64,000 nt of DNA, taken from Rhizophagus clarus (lineage: Eukaryota; Glomeromycota; Glomeromycetes; Glomerales; Glomeraceae). The stretch covers positions 1 through 64,000 of the forward strand of contig BLAL01000001.1 in assembly GCA_015698045.1 (NCBI GenBank), read 5' to 3'. This document shows positions 23,987-35,339 of the stretch, in pieces. Made by a program: the position numbers and the translations under genes. The notes below the pieces were generated by a model that searched no databases, had not been told where the DNA came from, and saw only the letters and a program-made list of their open reading frames with translations. Numbering within the stretch: position 1 is the stretch's first letter; every line of letters starts with the position of its first letter.

Positions 23987-26561
23987 TATTCAGATTTTGA
24001 AAAACCATTTCTTTTATATACAGATGCTTTACTCATTGGAATTGGTGCAGTATTAGCTCAAAAGGATGGTAAAGATGAATATGTAGTCGCTTATGCTAGT
24101 AGAACTTTGGCTCCTGCAGAAAAGAATTATGCCATAACAGAATTAGAATGTTTGGCAATTATTTGGGCAGTTAAATATTTTAGACACTATTTATTTGGAA
24201 TCCACTTTACCATTATTACAGATCATTCAGCCTTGAAATGGTTACTTAACTCTTCATCTGAAACAGCCAATCGACGATTAGAAAGACTCTTTCAGAATAT
24301 GATTATGAAATTCAATATCGAAAAAGAACTAAACACTCTAATGCGGACGCCTTATCTCAAATTAATCCCAACACAGGTCTACAAAACATCTCCAACAACC
24401 AACAAAATATTAATCATGAATGAACAAATGTATAGAGACTTAGTGCAATATCTGGATGCACTTACTGTTTTAAATCATTACAATAGTACTCAAAAAGCAA
24501 AAATTCGTTATACCTCAGCTCATTATATTTTACAAAATAATTTATTATATAGGAGAACCCAGGATGGTTTTAAAAGAGTAATTTTACGTGAACAAGTAGA
24601 ATCTATTCTTTATCATTTACATCAAGACTTAAATGCTGCGCATTTAGGAATTGATGCAGTATTTGAAAAAATAAAAGAATGTTATTATTGGCCACAAATA
24701 TTTGAAGATATTAGAAATTATATCAATACTTGCGATACATGCTAAAGAAGAGGATCTCAACAAAGGGTAGAACCACTTATACCAATAAAAGTGAAAAGCC
24801 CATTTTATCGAATTGGTATTGATATTAAAGGACCACTTCCTAAGACAGAACAAGAAAACAGATATATAATAGTTGCAATGGACTATTTTACTAAATGGCC
24901 AGAAGCAAAGGCTATAGAAAATATTCGTGCTGAAACTGTTGCTAAGTTTATTTATGAAGAAATAATTTGTCGTCATGGTGTACCCCAAGAAATCTTATCT
25001 AATAGGGGAACTTCATTTGTTAATCAAGTAATAGATAAGTTATGTGAAAATTATCAAACAAAGTATAGACTAACATCACCTTATAGGCCACAAACAAATG
25101 GAATGGTAGAATGTTTCAATAGAACTTTAGGAGAGTGCATTGCTAAACTAGTTAATTCTAAAAACAAAGAATGGGACCAGTTGGTAGATGCTACCCTATT
25201 TGCTTATAGAACAAAGAAACATAGTACAACAGGTTTTACGCCATTCTATTTAGTCTATGGATGACAAGCAACATTACCAATTGACTTAAAATTACCAAAT
25301 ATACAAGAAAAAGATGAACAAAATCCTCTTTTAGTAAGATTGTATCAACTTATTGAAAATTTGGAAACTGATCGACAAGAAGTCATTGGTATTATTGATA
25401 AGGAACAACAAAAGCAAAAAGAACGACATGACCAACAAGGAATATCAGTTAAACTTAAAATAGGAGATAAAGTTTTAGTTAAACGAACATGACTTAAAAT
25501 GAATTTTTCAGCAAAATTAGAAGATAAATGGATAGGACCTTATTTTATCCATAAAGTTTTAGATAATAATGTCTATAAGTTACGTACTATGGATGGTAAA
25601 CTAGTCAAAAATGTAGTACATAGAAATCGTTTAAAACTTTATCAAAGTCAAGTATTAGAACCAATTGTACTTATATAATAATAATTATAATTTTATTGGA
25701 GACAATGTATTGGACACATTTTATTACATACAAGTTGAGGCGAATAATGGACAGGACTTGATACAGGTGAAGGAGTAGATGGTTTAAAAGGCAAAGGAGG
25801 AGATGATTGATGAGTTTGTTCTTGTTGCGGTTGTTGATGTTGGATAGGATGTAAAGGAGATTCATGAGGAGGTAGTGGTAATATTTGTTTAATAGGTAAA
25901 GAAGGAATAATTATAGTTGGTAATAAAGAAGGAGGAGAATCAGGAGGAGAAGAAGAAATAGAATCAGAAGAGGAAGAATCAGAAGGAGGAATAGGAATTG
26001 GTCTAGGAACTCGAGAAGTAGTATGATTTTTTCTGCGGCGTTTTCTAGGAGGTATATTTACAACATATTTTGATTTTTCAGGAGGAGGAGGAGGAGGAAC
26101 CCTAGGACGTAATTTTCTTTTTTCAGAACGTGACTCAGATGTAAGGTTGCTTGCCGAAACCCATCTGGCCTAACGCGAAACGCCGAAACTCATACATAGT
26201 GCCGAAATGCCGAAATGCCGAAATGCCAAAATGCCGAAACTGCCGAAACTGCCGAAACTGTTTCGGCATTTCGGCATTTCGGCAGTTTTGGCAGTTTCGG
26301 CATTTTGACATAGTTTCGGCATAAGTAATACTAATATTTTAATAGAGTTTCGGCATATTTTCGTCATGTTAATAGTATCTGACAGATAAAAATTTATTTT
26401 TTAAAATTTAAATTATTTATTGTATTTATTATACGTAATCCAATGATAAAAACTAGCAATTAAATTCAAATTTATCACTAAAGAAATAAAATCCCAGTTA
26501 AAAAAGTTCACCATTTTATTTTTATTTTATTTAATTTTGATAAAAAAAAAAATATTGATAC

Positions 26562-26700
26562 TTGTTCGCTACTATTTTAAAAAATAGTACCCAGGCTGTA
26601 CGACGTGGACGTCAGTATCAATTCACAGCCCAAAAAAAATGTGAGTCTCCAGCCGATATTTGGTACGGACTGGACCTAGCTACTCACTATAAAATAATAT
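26562..26700 (-). repeat. Repeat R1, copy 1
   Basis: About 135 bp, beginning ttgatacttgttcgctacta and including the near-palindrome tactattttaaaaaatagta, then cagcccaaaaaaaatgtgag. The reverse complement lies at 43467-43597. It marks the downstream side of the trihelix gene in both places. Confidence 0.8.
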
Positions 26701-26715
26701 AATAAAATTAATAAA

Positions 26716-27417
26716 TTATCTTCGGTGATGATACGTAGGTAGGTTTCTTGCCCTTTTACGATCGTGTCGCGTATCTAAAATAAATTGGTTAATTTAAGAT
26801 GTGAATAAACTTTAATTATAGAAATTTTATAATTACCTCGTCTTTCCCAAAATCTCGATCTAAATGTGCGATAATATCTTGCTCCGATACGCGACCATCT
26901 TCTTCCAGGGACACTGCTACGATAAAGGCAAAAACTCTAAATATCAAAAAACGAAATAATATTTAGTTAAATATTTTCAATTTTAAGCAAATATTTTTTT
27001 TTGCCATTATATTTTTCATACATGGTATTCCCTGAGAAGATTCCTCCATTTTTGGTGGCATCGTTGTGCTGTGAACCTCGAAGTTCTAAAATGACGATTT
27101 AGTCTGATTCAAACGAACGAATTAGTTGGATTAAAGATAATAATTCTATTTTTAACATATTTTAACATATTAAATATTATACATATGAACCTTCTTGCGA
27201 TTGACCTCCAGAATCTCGATCGATCTCTCCCGTATTTGTTATGAAATTCATCATTTCTTCTTCTTCTTTCTTCTACCAAGTAATCGGTGTATTCATCGAA
27301 CCATTGAATAGGACGAGAGTGGCGACGAGGCTGGCGATGGGGCTGGCGATGAGAGTGACGATGGGGCTGGCGATGAGAGTGACGATGGGACTGGCGATGA
27401 GAGTGACGATTGGGCAT
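26716..27417 (-). CDS. Arg-rich trihelix/SANT-like protein, paralogue 1
   Basis: Four exons with GT-AG junctions: 27417-27191, 27103-27022, 26936-26837 and 26774-26716. The total is 468 nt, or 155 residues, ending in TAA. ATG 27417 is chosen because MPNRH aligns with the start of the 42.8-kb paralogue (MPRHT); upstream in-frame codons lack ATG. The N-terminus is a His/Arg repeat. The middle matches a trihelix/Myb-SANT-like DNA-binding fold: YLVEERRRRNDEFHNKYGRD, then SRFWRSIARR, then CHQKWRNLLREYH. The C-terminus is RYYRTFRSRFWERR plus a basic tail. Likely a DNA-binding accessory protein of a transposon. It sits between R1 and R2 inside the hAT element, downstream of the hAT transposase stop. 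Confidence 0.65.
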
Positions 27418-27689
27418 ATTTACAAAATTAAGATGTGAGGAAAAACGCAAAAAGAATGAGATGAGTAAATCGTAAAATATCCTTTTATAAATAAAATTTG
27501 GACAATTCCTTTTTGTTCCCTTTCTTCAAAATACTGATTTATTAGTTTGCATCATTAAATTTAAATATCATCCTTAAAATAATAAATCTTTGTTTATTCT
27601 CTTTGTTCTTAAAAAAAAATCATTTTTTTTAAAAAAAAATCGGAATATTTTGTACATCCCTTAAAAAAAAATAAAAAAATCAGTGCATA

Positions 27690-28005
27690 ATACATACAAT
27701 GTGATTTGTATAAAAAAGTCATCTTGCATCGTTAAACAAATACCGATATAAAATTACTAATCATCATCCCTGTGTGATAAAATTTAATTGTTAACTTCTT
27801 TCTCTTTCTTTAGAGCACACATTGAACACGAATCAACACAAATTTAACAAAATTTGGCTAAAACGAGCGAAATTTTACCAGAATTATCAGCACAAATCGA
27901 ACACAAATCGAACACAAATTGAACAAGATCGAAAGAGTTCGTTTGCATCACGTCGGTGTTGTTTAAATTTCGTCACACAAAAATTTTTTAATTTAAACTC
28001 TTAAA
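27690..28005 (-). repeat. Repeat R2, copy 1 (divergent)
   Basis: Contains cacaaatttaacaaaatttg, agcgaaattttaccagaatt and atcagcacaaatcgaacaca, homologous to the R2 copies at 36283-36510 and 42235-42460 but with an internal insertion. It marks the upstream side of the trihelix gene. Confidence 0.65.
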
Positions 28006-28095
28006 TAAATCAATATAATTATAAACTTATTTACAAATTTACTTTATTAATAAAAGAATTATTGTTATAATGATTTCCTAAAAATAAAGAAAAAA

Positions 28096-30386
28096 TTATT
28101 CTTCTTCATCTACATCATCTACATCGATGAATTCATTCAATAAATCCTCTACATTATAATCAAAATTTCCTCCCCCATCGCTTTCTTGTTCGCTTTCTTG
28201 CTCATCATCATTGCCATCATCTGTATTAATTTTTTCGTATTCTTCTTCAGATTCATCTAAAATGTCGTCCGGAATCTCTCCAATTTCTTCAATTATTAAT
28301 TTGTGTGACAAATCAACAAATTTATCGATCCATACATGTTCTATTAGGACAACACAATTATCTGAAGGAACTGTAATTTGATTAGGTAAACTTTCATTTG
28401 ATAAAACATCACATTCATCATCATCATCATTAGTTTCTGCCAGAGCCTCTGCAATTCGAATGTTCATTTCAGTTTCGCTAATACGAGTATCATTTTTTTC
28501 TATACCATAAAAACTAAGCTCTTTCTTAGCATTGGACTTCCAATGCATGATCATTTTAGCCATGGATTCTAGTCGACTTATATTCAAATTTAAATGCCGA
28601 TCATTAAATAGCCAGCCAAGTGTTGAGAATCCTCGTTCGCAACTTGCGGAATTTGGACAAATCGCTAATAGATGGCGAGCAACTCTTGGGAGGCTGTTCG
28701 GTCGAGGGTCAGTATCGATCAAATTCCACCAATTTAGAGGATCGTCTAGAGAACAAGATTCATCAAGATCAAAGGGTGGTTTATTATCACGGTAGTCCTT
28801 AATTTGCTCGCATAGAGCCCTGGATTCTTTAAGATCAAATCCTAACCTTTTACCAATTGTAGTAGCGCACCTTACGATCCTTGAATAAGCTTTGGCTGTG
28901 AGAGGCTTACTCCTAAATCGGGGATCTAGGAAAAAGCAGGTTATATATTTGTCATCATCGAACTCTTTGAATCTTTCGTTCATCACGTTGAAACAATGGT
29001 TACGGAAGTTTTGATTAAATGATTTGGGTAATTGTTTCAAAACTGCTGATAGTCTTATCAAACTTAAAAAACAATCTCCAAGCGTCACTGATCTTGATTC
29101 TAAAGCCAAGACGGCTTTTCTCAATGGATTTAAAACGAATGAAAGAATTCGTAAATCGGAAAAAAAATTCCGTGTTTGGATAACACGTTTGACCTTATCG
29201 TTCAACAAATTACTTTCATTAGTAATAATTTGTTCTAGTACTGGTTCCAACCTAATTACTGAATCTACTGATTCGCTAGCCGTTGTCCATCGCGTCTTAC
29301 AATATAACTTAATGCCTCCTCCATGAATACTATTCTCTTTGATGAGTTGTGTGAGTTTGGCTCCAGCTTGATGGGAATTTTTAAAAAATGAAGCTAATGT
29401 ATTAACTTTTCGTAATAAACGATCTCCAAAACTTTCTTTAAGTATATCACACGTGATAAGATTGACCGCATGTGCTATACATCGTACGTTTCGATGTTAG
29501 GGTATTTCTCTTCAATAATTTTGCGTGCATTCTGAACGTTTGAGGCATTATCGGACACAATAGCCGATATTTTATTCGGGCCGATCCTTTCAATTATTTC
29601 TCCAATCACTTCGGCTACGTAATTACCTGTATGCGAATGTTCTGATAAATCTTGAAGTTTATACAAATACTCTTCTCTCGACGGAGTCATAATAACAAAA
29701 TTCCATATAGAACGATGAGTGGGGGACGTCCAACCATCGAACGCTAAATTATATTAATATTAATATTATTACTTAAAAACACATTAAGAATATTGTTTTA
29801 AAAAAGTATAAAAAAAGTATTAAAAACCTAAAGTCAAATTAGCTCCATTTTCAATGATGGATGTGACAGTTGAGTTCACCATTGATAATTCCCGCTCAAG
29901 TAACTGATCTGACAAAAATTCTCTGGTTGGCAGCTCATACGAAGAATTAAGCTCCTTTACAAAGTTAATAAAAAAAGAGTGCTCGACTATCCGGAATGAA
30001 ATACCACATGCAACGAAAAATTTAGCCAAGGCACGATTAATCCTAGTTACTCTACCATCAGGAATTTTTGTGGAATCATGGTAGTCTGTAATATTTAACT
30101 GATTACTCCCAACAATTTTTCTTTTTTTATTAACTTTATCTTCACGCTCTAATATTTTATTCAAATATTTTCTAACAATGGGTCCTGGAGCTTCCGAGCA
30201 GTGGTTCGCAAAGTGCTCTTCAAGTTTTGATATATCACCTCGTGACCATGAAAAATTACAATATTTACAAGTGGCATGATATTTTCCTGAACCAACGGGA
30301 TTTCCTCTAATAGCATCCTCCCAGGTAGAGCTGGGAGGCCTACCACCTTTATTTTTATTTTTTTCTAAGTCTAAAGTGCTGGTCAT
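28096..30386 (-). pseudogene. hAT-family transposase, BED finger to hATC domain, one frameshift
   Basis: Exon 1 starts at ATG 30386 and encodes a BED-type zinc finger (CKYCNFSWSRGDISKLEEHF, then a late His/Cys pair). After an intron ending near 29745 comes AFDGWTSPTHRSIWNF, the first catalytic Asp block, then SAIVSDNASNVQNARKII, the second. Near 29487 a one-base loss shifts the frame: NIE|TYDV-stop, while the next frame continues RCIAHAVNLITCDILKESF. That second frame runs open to 28096 through KTRWTTASESV and the C-terminal dimerisation domain (NSASCERGFSTLGWLFNDRH). A long acidic tail follows. Except for this frameshift the protein looks complete, and the perfect TSD agrees with a recent insertion. 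Confidence 0.88.
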
Positions 30387-32193
30387 ATTGAAATGTGTAT
30401 AAAGTTTTTTTATTTTGTACGTGTTTAAGTAAAAAAAGTAATGCAAGGCAAACACGAAGTAATTTAAAAAATCCATAACAGATAATCATATGATTTGGTT
30501 CAAATTTCAAGGTATAGCCGTAACAGTTGGGGATTATAACAGTAAAATGATAAATAAAAAAAGGAGTTAAAGGAGTTAAAGGACGAAAAGTAACTGATTA
30601 TCTTTGATATTAATGATGTCAGATCATTTCCTGAATGACCGTCAGATATGATTGGTTGTGTGTCATGTGGTGGCTGAATTTTATTTTGTTACACTAATTA
30701 CATTATTAGAAAAATGAAACTATGCCGAAACTATATTAAAGTATTAATATATATTATGCCGAAACTATGCCAAAATGCCGAAACTGTTTCGGCATTTCGG
30801 CAGTTTCGGCAGTTTCGGCTTTTCGGCATTTTTGGCTGCTTGCCGAAACCTAGTTTCGCCAGTTTCGGCAGTTTCGGCATGCCGAAACTCACTAGTTTCG
30901 GCAAGCAACTTTACTCAGATGTACTGGAAGCAGTCCCAGAATTAGAAAAAGCAACATCACTTAAAGGAGGATCTTCAAAATCAGAAAAATCTTTAACAAA
31001 AGGAAGCGTCTTAAAAGAAAGTTGTATTTGATTTATTTTCCTATCTACAACATCAAGACGAGCGAGAAGAAAATTTCTTTTATTACGAGCTAGAACTAAA
31101 TGATGCCACTAAAATTGGAAAACAAGTTAGGAAAATTGGAAATTAAAAGAAAAGTATAATTAAAAAATTAATTTAATTAGCATACTTTTTCACACTCCCA
31201 GATTATTTCAATCCAATATTTCTTAAATCTTTCTGGATCACGTATTTTTTCATTCTTTAACTGTAAAAGTACAGGTAAGTTAGTGGTGCGTTGATAACTT
31301 TTTATTTAATAATAAAGAAAGGTGCCTAGCCTATCTTTCTTCCAAGATAAGCAGACCTTTATTAGCAACAATAGATTGCCTGAACAAGAGGATTTGGAGT
31401 GGCTACCAAATAGTCAAGTACAGTAATTCCCTTAAATCTGAAACGCGACAAATCAAGTATTCCTCTATTATTGTAAAACAAAAAGAAATCTACACACCTG
31501 AGGTTCTAATGAAGTGTACATAGAAGGGTCATAATCTTTAAAAGCTTTAAGAAATTTAGAGAACCAGTGTCCATGTAAGGTATCGGGGATAGTAGTAGAG
31601 GAAGGAGATGACCTAATAATATCTTGGAAAGAGACGACCAAAAAATTCCAAAATGTTTTTTTGTTATAAGTTTGCAAGAAGGAAATGATAAAGTTAAATG
31701 TGAATGCCATGTTGAAAATTGTAAAGTTTTATTAGATTTAACAAAAAGTTAATGGAGTAAAAATAAGTATCTCAGTCCTTTTTATAAAATTAGAAACGTG
31801 TAAAAAGAAAAGTAGTCACGTCAAAAGAAAATTGCATCATTTCTTATGGACTTATTCTAGAAGTAGTAATTAGAGTGGAAATATAACAGTGATTATCATG
31901 AGTCAATTTGAAAAAGGAAGTTAATTAATAAGGAGTATAATGAACTAAAATTAGATTTCAATTAAATGGTCATGAAAACAGTCTTATTTACTTAAATGGG
32001 AATAAAATAGAATGGTAATTAAATTAGTGGACGTGTCTATCTTATTACCCTAATTTGGAAAAGCCTAATTTTAGAAAAATAATTTTGTACGATGATAATT
32101 AATTAGTACAACATACTGAAAATGATCAACAAGAATATTAGAAACTTATTTAAAGGAATAATAAGTAATAATTAAATTATATTTTCAACAAAA

Positions 32194-32553
32194 ATGGTAG
32201 AAAATTTTCAGCGAATTTGTGAAGATTTATCAAATATTGGTCAAGTAAATATAGAACTTATGGGTCCACCATACAATGAAACTATGGATGATAAGTCAAA
32301 AATTTCCATTACATATAAATGTCTATTAAGAGCACAATGGTTAAAATAACGAAAAACAGCATTGACCTATGCTTTTTATTTGGAAAAATTAATTGAATCC
32401 TGTCCAATTATTCAAAAATTAGCAAAAAAGGATATTTCTGACCATTATTATCAAAATGCTATTTGTACTTATTATATCTTTGAAATTAATTCTTTTCAAA
32501 TAATGGGAACACAGGAGATTACTCTTTCTATAATTAAACGATTAACTTCTTAA
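32194..32553 (+). pseudogene. Small sense ORF upstream of the 3' LTR, one nonsense stop
   Basis: ATG at 32194 opens MVENFQRICEDLSNIGQVNI; TAA at 32347-32349 interrupts, and the same frame continues TALTYAFYLEKLIESCPIIQ to TAA at 32551-32553 (about 119 residues). The stop is what a CAA to TAA change would give, the same kind of change seen through the neighbouring Gypsy gag-pol, so this ORF probably decayed together with it. It lies just before the polypurine tract and divergent to the antisense gene that starts at 31710. No domain recognised. Confidence 0.5.
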
Positions 32554-32600
32554 CAATATCACTCTTTAATTATTGAAATTTAGTTCACAGGATTCACTCT

Positions 32601-33001
32601 AAAGGAGGGGGAAGTGTTAAAGTTAAAAATTGCTTGATCATAATAATTATAATAATCGTAATAATCATAATAGTCATAATAGTTATAATAGTCGTAATAG
32701 TTGTAATAGTTAGGACGATCATGATAGTTGTAATAATCATAATAATCATGATGATCATAATAATATGATCAATCTGATTAATATGATTAATATAATTTAT
32801 TATATTTATTTGATTTATTTTATTTGTTTTATTTATATTATTTATTTTATTTATTATATTTATTTTATTTTTGTTATTATTATTTTTATTATAAATAGTG
32901 ATTGAATAAGTTGTAGGTAGAGGAGAGTTGTAGTAGTTGTTATTTAACTTTTATCTTTGTATTTTATTTTTTTAGTTATTACTAAGATTTTATCTGCAAC
33001 A
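32601..33001 (+). repeat. Polypurine tract and candidate Gypsy 3' LTR
   Basis: AAAGGAGGGGGAAG (32601-32614) is a classic polypurine tract. It is followed directly by TGTT, and AACA occurs at 32998-33001, giving a 387-bp candidate LTR with TGTT...AACA ends. The interior is a run of ataataatc/taatagtt repeats. No second copy (5' LTR) is visible upstream of 18.8 kb, so the element's 5' end is missing or displaced. Confidence 0.6.
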
Positions 33002-33014
33002 AATGATAATTTCT

Positions 33015-33240
33015 TTGGGTTATTCACTGGTCAAAATCGATGCTATCGGGTACATATCGGGTACCTACATATCGGTGATTAATCAGGTATATATCGGGCT
33101 TTTTTGCATATCGGGTACCCGATTTGTCACATCTTAAAAATGTGCCTAAAATTTAGTCCCCGATATGTTATATTGGGCGTCCGATATTTGTACGAAAATT
33201 CAAATTATTATATATATCGGGCACCGATATTTGTACGAAT
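33015..33240. repeat. Interspersed ATCGGGTA motif cluster
   Basis: The words catatcgggtacc, atatcggg and ccgatat recur at least eight times in both orientations. A similar cluster occurs at about 53165-53330. Possibly subterminal repeats of an element, but boundaries are unclear. Confidence 0.4.
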
Positions 33241-33787
33241 CTTTTAATTTTTTCTTAATTAACGAACGTTTGCTTACGTTTCATTTTTTTTTCCTTTTAT
33301 GTCTTCCTTTCTTCTCCGTCTCAACTTGATTGGATTGATCGGATCCAATCATTATAAAATTTTTTTATCGATTGTCTATCATAAAAAAAAAAATTCTTTT
33401 TCGGTTTTAACCCGGTTTTTTTATTCCTTTTCTGGTTTAAGCCGAAATTATTTTTTTTTTATTTTCTTTTCGGTTTTGAACCGGAATTTACTTTCTTTTT
33501 TTTTGTAAGTATTGCCGGACGAATCATACGAACCCGCCCATACGTGTAGGACCTCATTAAGAATGAATATTAACCACAATTTTCCCAATTAATCTATTCA
33601 TCATATGTTTCTAAAATTAGTACTGATAAAAATTTTGTGACATAACGCCAATTTTCATTTTCACGTTTTATTGATTTCACACGTTTTCTCAAAAATCTCT
33701 TTCCTTTCTAATAGGTAAAGTTGACATTATATACAAACTATTTGGTCTACCATCTAACTTTTGCGTTCCTTCTATTTTTCGCTCAGT

Positions 33788-34124
33788 ATGGGTCGTCAGT
33801 CACAAGATAGGAAAAAGAAGTTTCGAAAGTCGATACAAAAAATATGTGCGAGGGGCGAGAAAATTTGCTAAACGCATAAACGCCATAAATGCAAATCGAC
33901 AAGCGCGCTATAAAGCGCGCATTGAACTTGAGCGTGAAGAAGTACCTGAGTGTGAAGTAGATGATAATGGCAAGTATTCCTTGGGTTTACGCTCGGCCAT
34001 GATTACATTTTTGTTTAGCGGTCTTGTGCATCCAATGGTTATCAATCTTGCATTAGCTTTTTGTGTTGTATCCCCATTCTATTTAAGTAAACGGTTCCAG
34101 AAAATGGGTAATGCTTTTCACTAA
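33788..34124 (+). other. Weak small ORF, possibly frameshifted
   Basis: ATG 33788 opens a short basic frame (MGRQSQDRKKKFRKS). Near 33846 a different frame continues for about 90 residues, basic and then with two hydrophobic stretches (AMITFLFSGLVHPMVINLAL, AFCVVSPFYL), to TAA at 34124. The longer frame lacks its own ATG. It could be a frameshifted small membrane protein gene or chance. Low confidence. Confidence 0.2.
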
Positions 34125-34849
34125 CACTGGAAAATACTTTTTTTTTCCTTTTTTTAGATAACGATTCCAACATCAACTTGTAGATCGTTAGTTCATTACC
34201 GTTTTATAAGTATTCAAGTAGAATAAAAGTTTTTATACTGTATCAATAATTTATTTTAGACGGTTTGTGTTATTAATTAAATTTTTATGTTCTTTATCAG
34301 AGGAGAATGATGTAATGATCTTATTATTTCACTACTATCTTATAATAAAACATATTTCTTCACTGTTTAATTTGTACTCCCCATGATTATGTTTGTATAA
34401 TTTTTCAATAATTGAAATACATATGTAGGGTAGGATCAACCGTATTGTTGATTGTACTCCATGCATAGTGTGATTAGTGTCATGTAATGCAAAAAATCAT
34501 GTTTCTTTAACTCATGTTTAAACTCGTGATGAATTCGTGCTCAACTTGAGTTGATAAAATTATTACAAAATCGTTGATTTTATTAAATTTATCAGAATTT
34601 TTATACCTAATTAAAGATGATTAACATAAAATTCACTAACGATTTTATTATAACATTACCGACTTTTTTGTTAATCTTGGATATTTTATTTTGAATTTAA
34701 ATTGTTCGCTTTGAACTCGAGTTGAACTTGAGTTCAACTCGAGTTTAACTCGTTCGCTCAAGTGTATTGTGGATCCGTAATTATTAAATTGTGATATGAT
34801 ATTCATCAGGAAATTTTATAGTGCGAAAAGTTGCGCAAGATTACGCATC

Positions 34850-35220
34850 GTAATATTTCGTAAGTTTCCAGACCCGCCGCAAGTTTGCGGAAGAGTAATA
34901 TTTCGTAACTTTTTAAAATATTTCGAAATATTATGATATGCAAAGTTTCGTAATTTTACGGTTCGTAATATTCCATAATTTTACGCATTCGCAATATTTC
35001 GTAATTTTACATAATATTTCGTAAGTTTCCAGACCCGCCGCAAGTTTGCGTAAGCGTAATATTTTGTAACTTTTTAAAATATTTCGAAATATTACGATAT
35101 GCAAAGTTTCGTAATTTTACGGTTCGTAATATTATGTAATTTTATTGCGTAATATTTCGCAACTTTTTAAAATATTTTGACGATTCGTAATTTTACATAA
35201 ATATTTTGTAATGTTTCAAA
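34850..35220. repeat. Left subterminal repeats of the inner Plavaka element
   Basis: Two long units beginning cgtaagtttccagacccgcc (34859 and 35021) plus shorter cgtaattttacg words. They share sequence with the 50-bp array at the opposite end. Confidence 0.7.
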
Positions 35221-35339
35221 ATTCATTTTTGTACTATAAGTTTATATAATGTATATTTTATTAGATATAATATGAATTAAATTATAAAAATTACAAGTAT
35301 TTATTACTATATACAGAATATATAAAAGTAAAAAAAGAA

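Larger units (their letters stand above)
19894..25678 (+). pseudogene. Ty3/Gypsy Pol polyprotein: Nudix, protease, RT, RNase H, integrase (decayed, interrupted)
   Basis: The -1 frame after gag carries, in order: a Nudix domain (about 20110-20380), a retropepsin (VNVLIDSGAVGCIIS, about 20573), reverse transcriptase with YLDD in FVMVYLDDVIIYS (about 21860), RNase H (FLLYTDALLIGIGAVLA, TDHSALKWL), an integrase DDE core (IGIDIKGP, NGMVECFNR) and a chromodomain-proximal tail. At least nine in-frame stops occur, and the catalytic Asp of integrase motif LSDRG is Asn (LSNRG). A Tc1-like element (22276-23986) splits the RT/RNase H junction; removing it with one TAT restores the frame. Two compensating frame changes lie near 24290 and 24420. 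Not functional as is. Confidence 0.9.
26142..30913 (-). mobile_element. hAT DNA transposon, 4.77 kb, perfect 8-bp TSD
   Basis: The element starts TAAGGTTGCTTGCCGAAAC and ends GTTTCGGCAAGCAACTTTA (one mismatch in 19 bp). It is flanked by CTCAGATG at 26134-26141 and 30914-30921, the 8-bp duplication typical of hAT. Subterminal regions carry many copies of tgccgaaac in both orientations (26160-26370, 30720-30905). It encodes a BED-type hAT transposase on the minus strand. It also contains an inserted unit at about 26560-28000 with a trihelix gene, which recurs at 42.2-43.6 kb. Confidence 0.95.
25693..31710 (-). pseudogene. Antisense three-exon gene between Gypsy pol and 3' LTR, disrupted by hAT
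   Basis: ATG at 31710. Exon 1 is 31710-31498 (71 codons), exon 2 31260-31186 (25 codons) and exon 3 starts at 31108. All junctions are phase 0 with GT-AG. Exon 3 is cut at 30914 by the hAT element and resumes at 26133, ending in TAA at 25693-25695; removing the element with one target duplication keeps the frame, giving about 307 residues. The N-terminal part is hydrophobic/aromatic (MAFTFNFIISFLQTYNKKTF), and the middle resembles an adaptor helix (DPERFKKYWIEIIWECEK). The C-terminal half is Pro/Ser-rich with a basic patch (IPPRKRRRKNHTT). Function unknown. It lies upstream of the polypurine tract, so it appears to be an antisense passenger of the retrotransposon. Confidence 0.6.

Noticed and set aside
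28532-28802. Plus-strand ORFs within the hAT transposase region
   Set aside because: Opposite-strand shadows of the hATC domain coding sequence.
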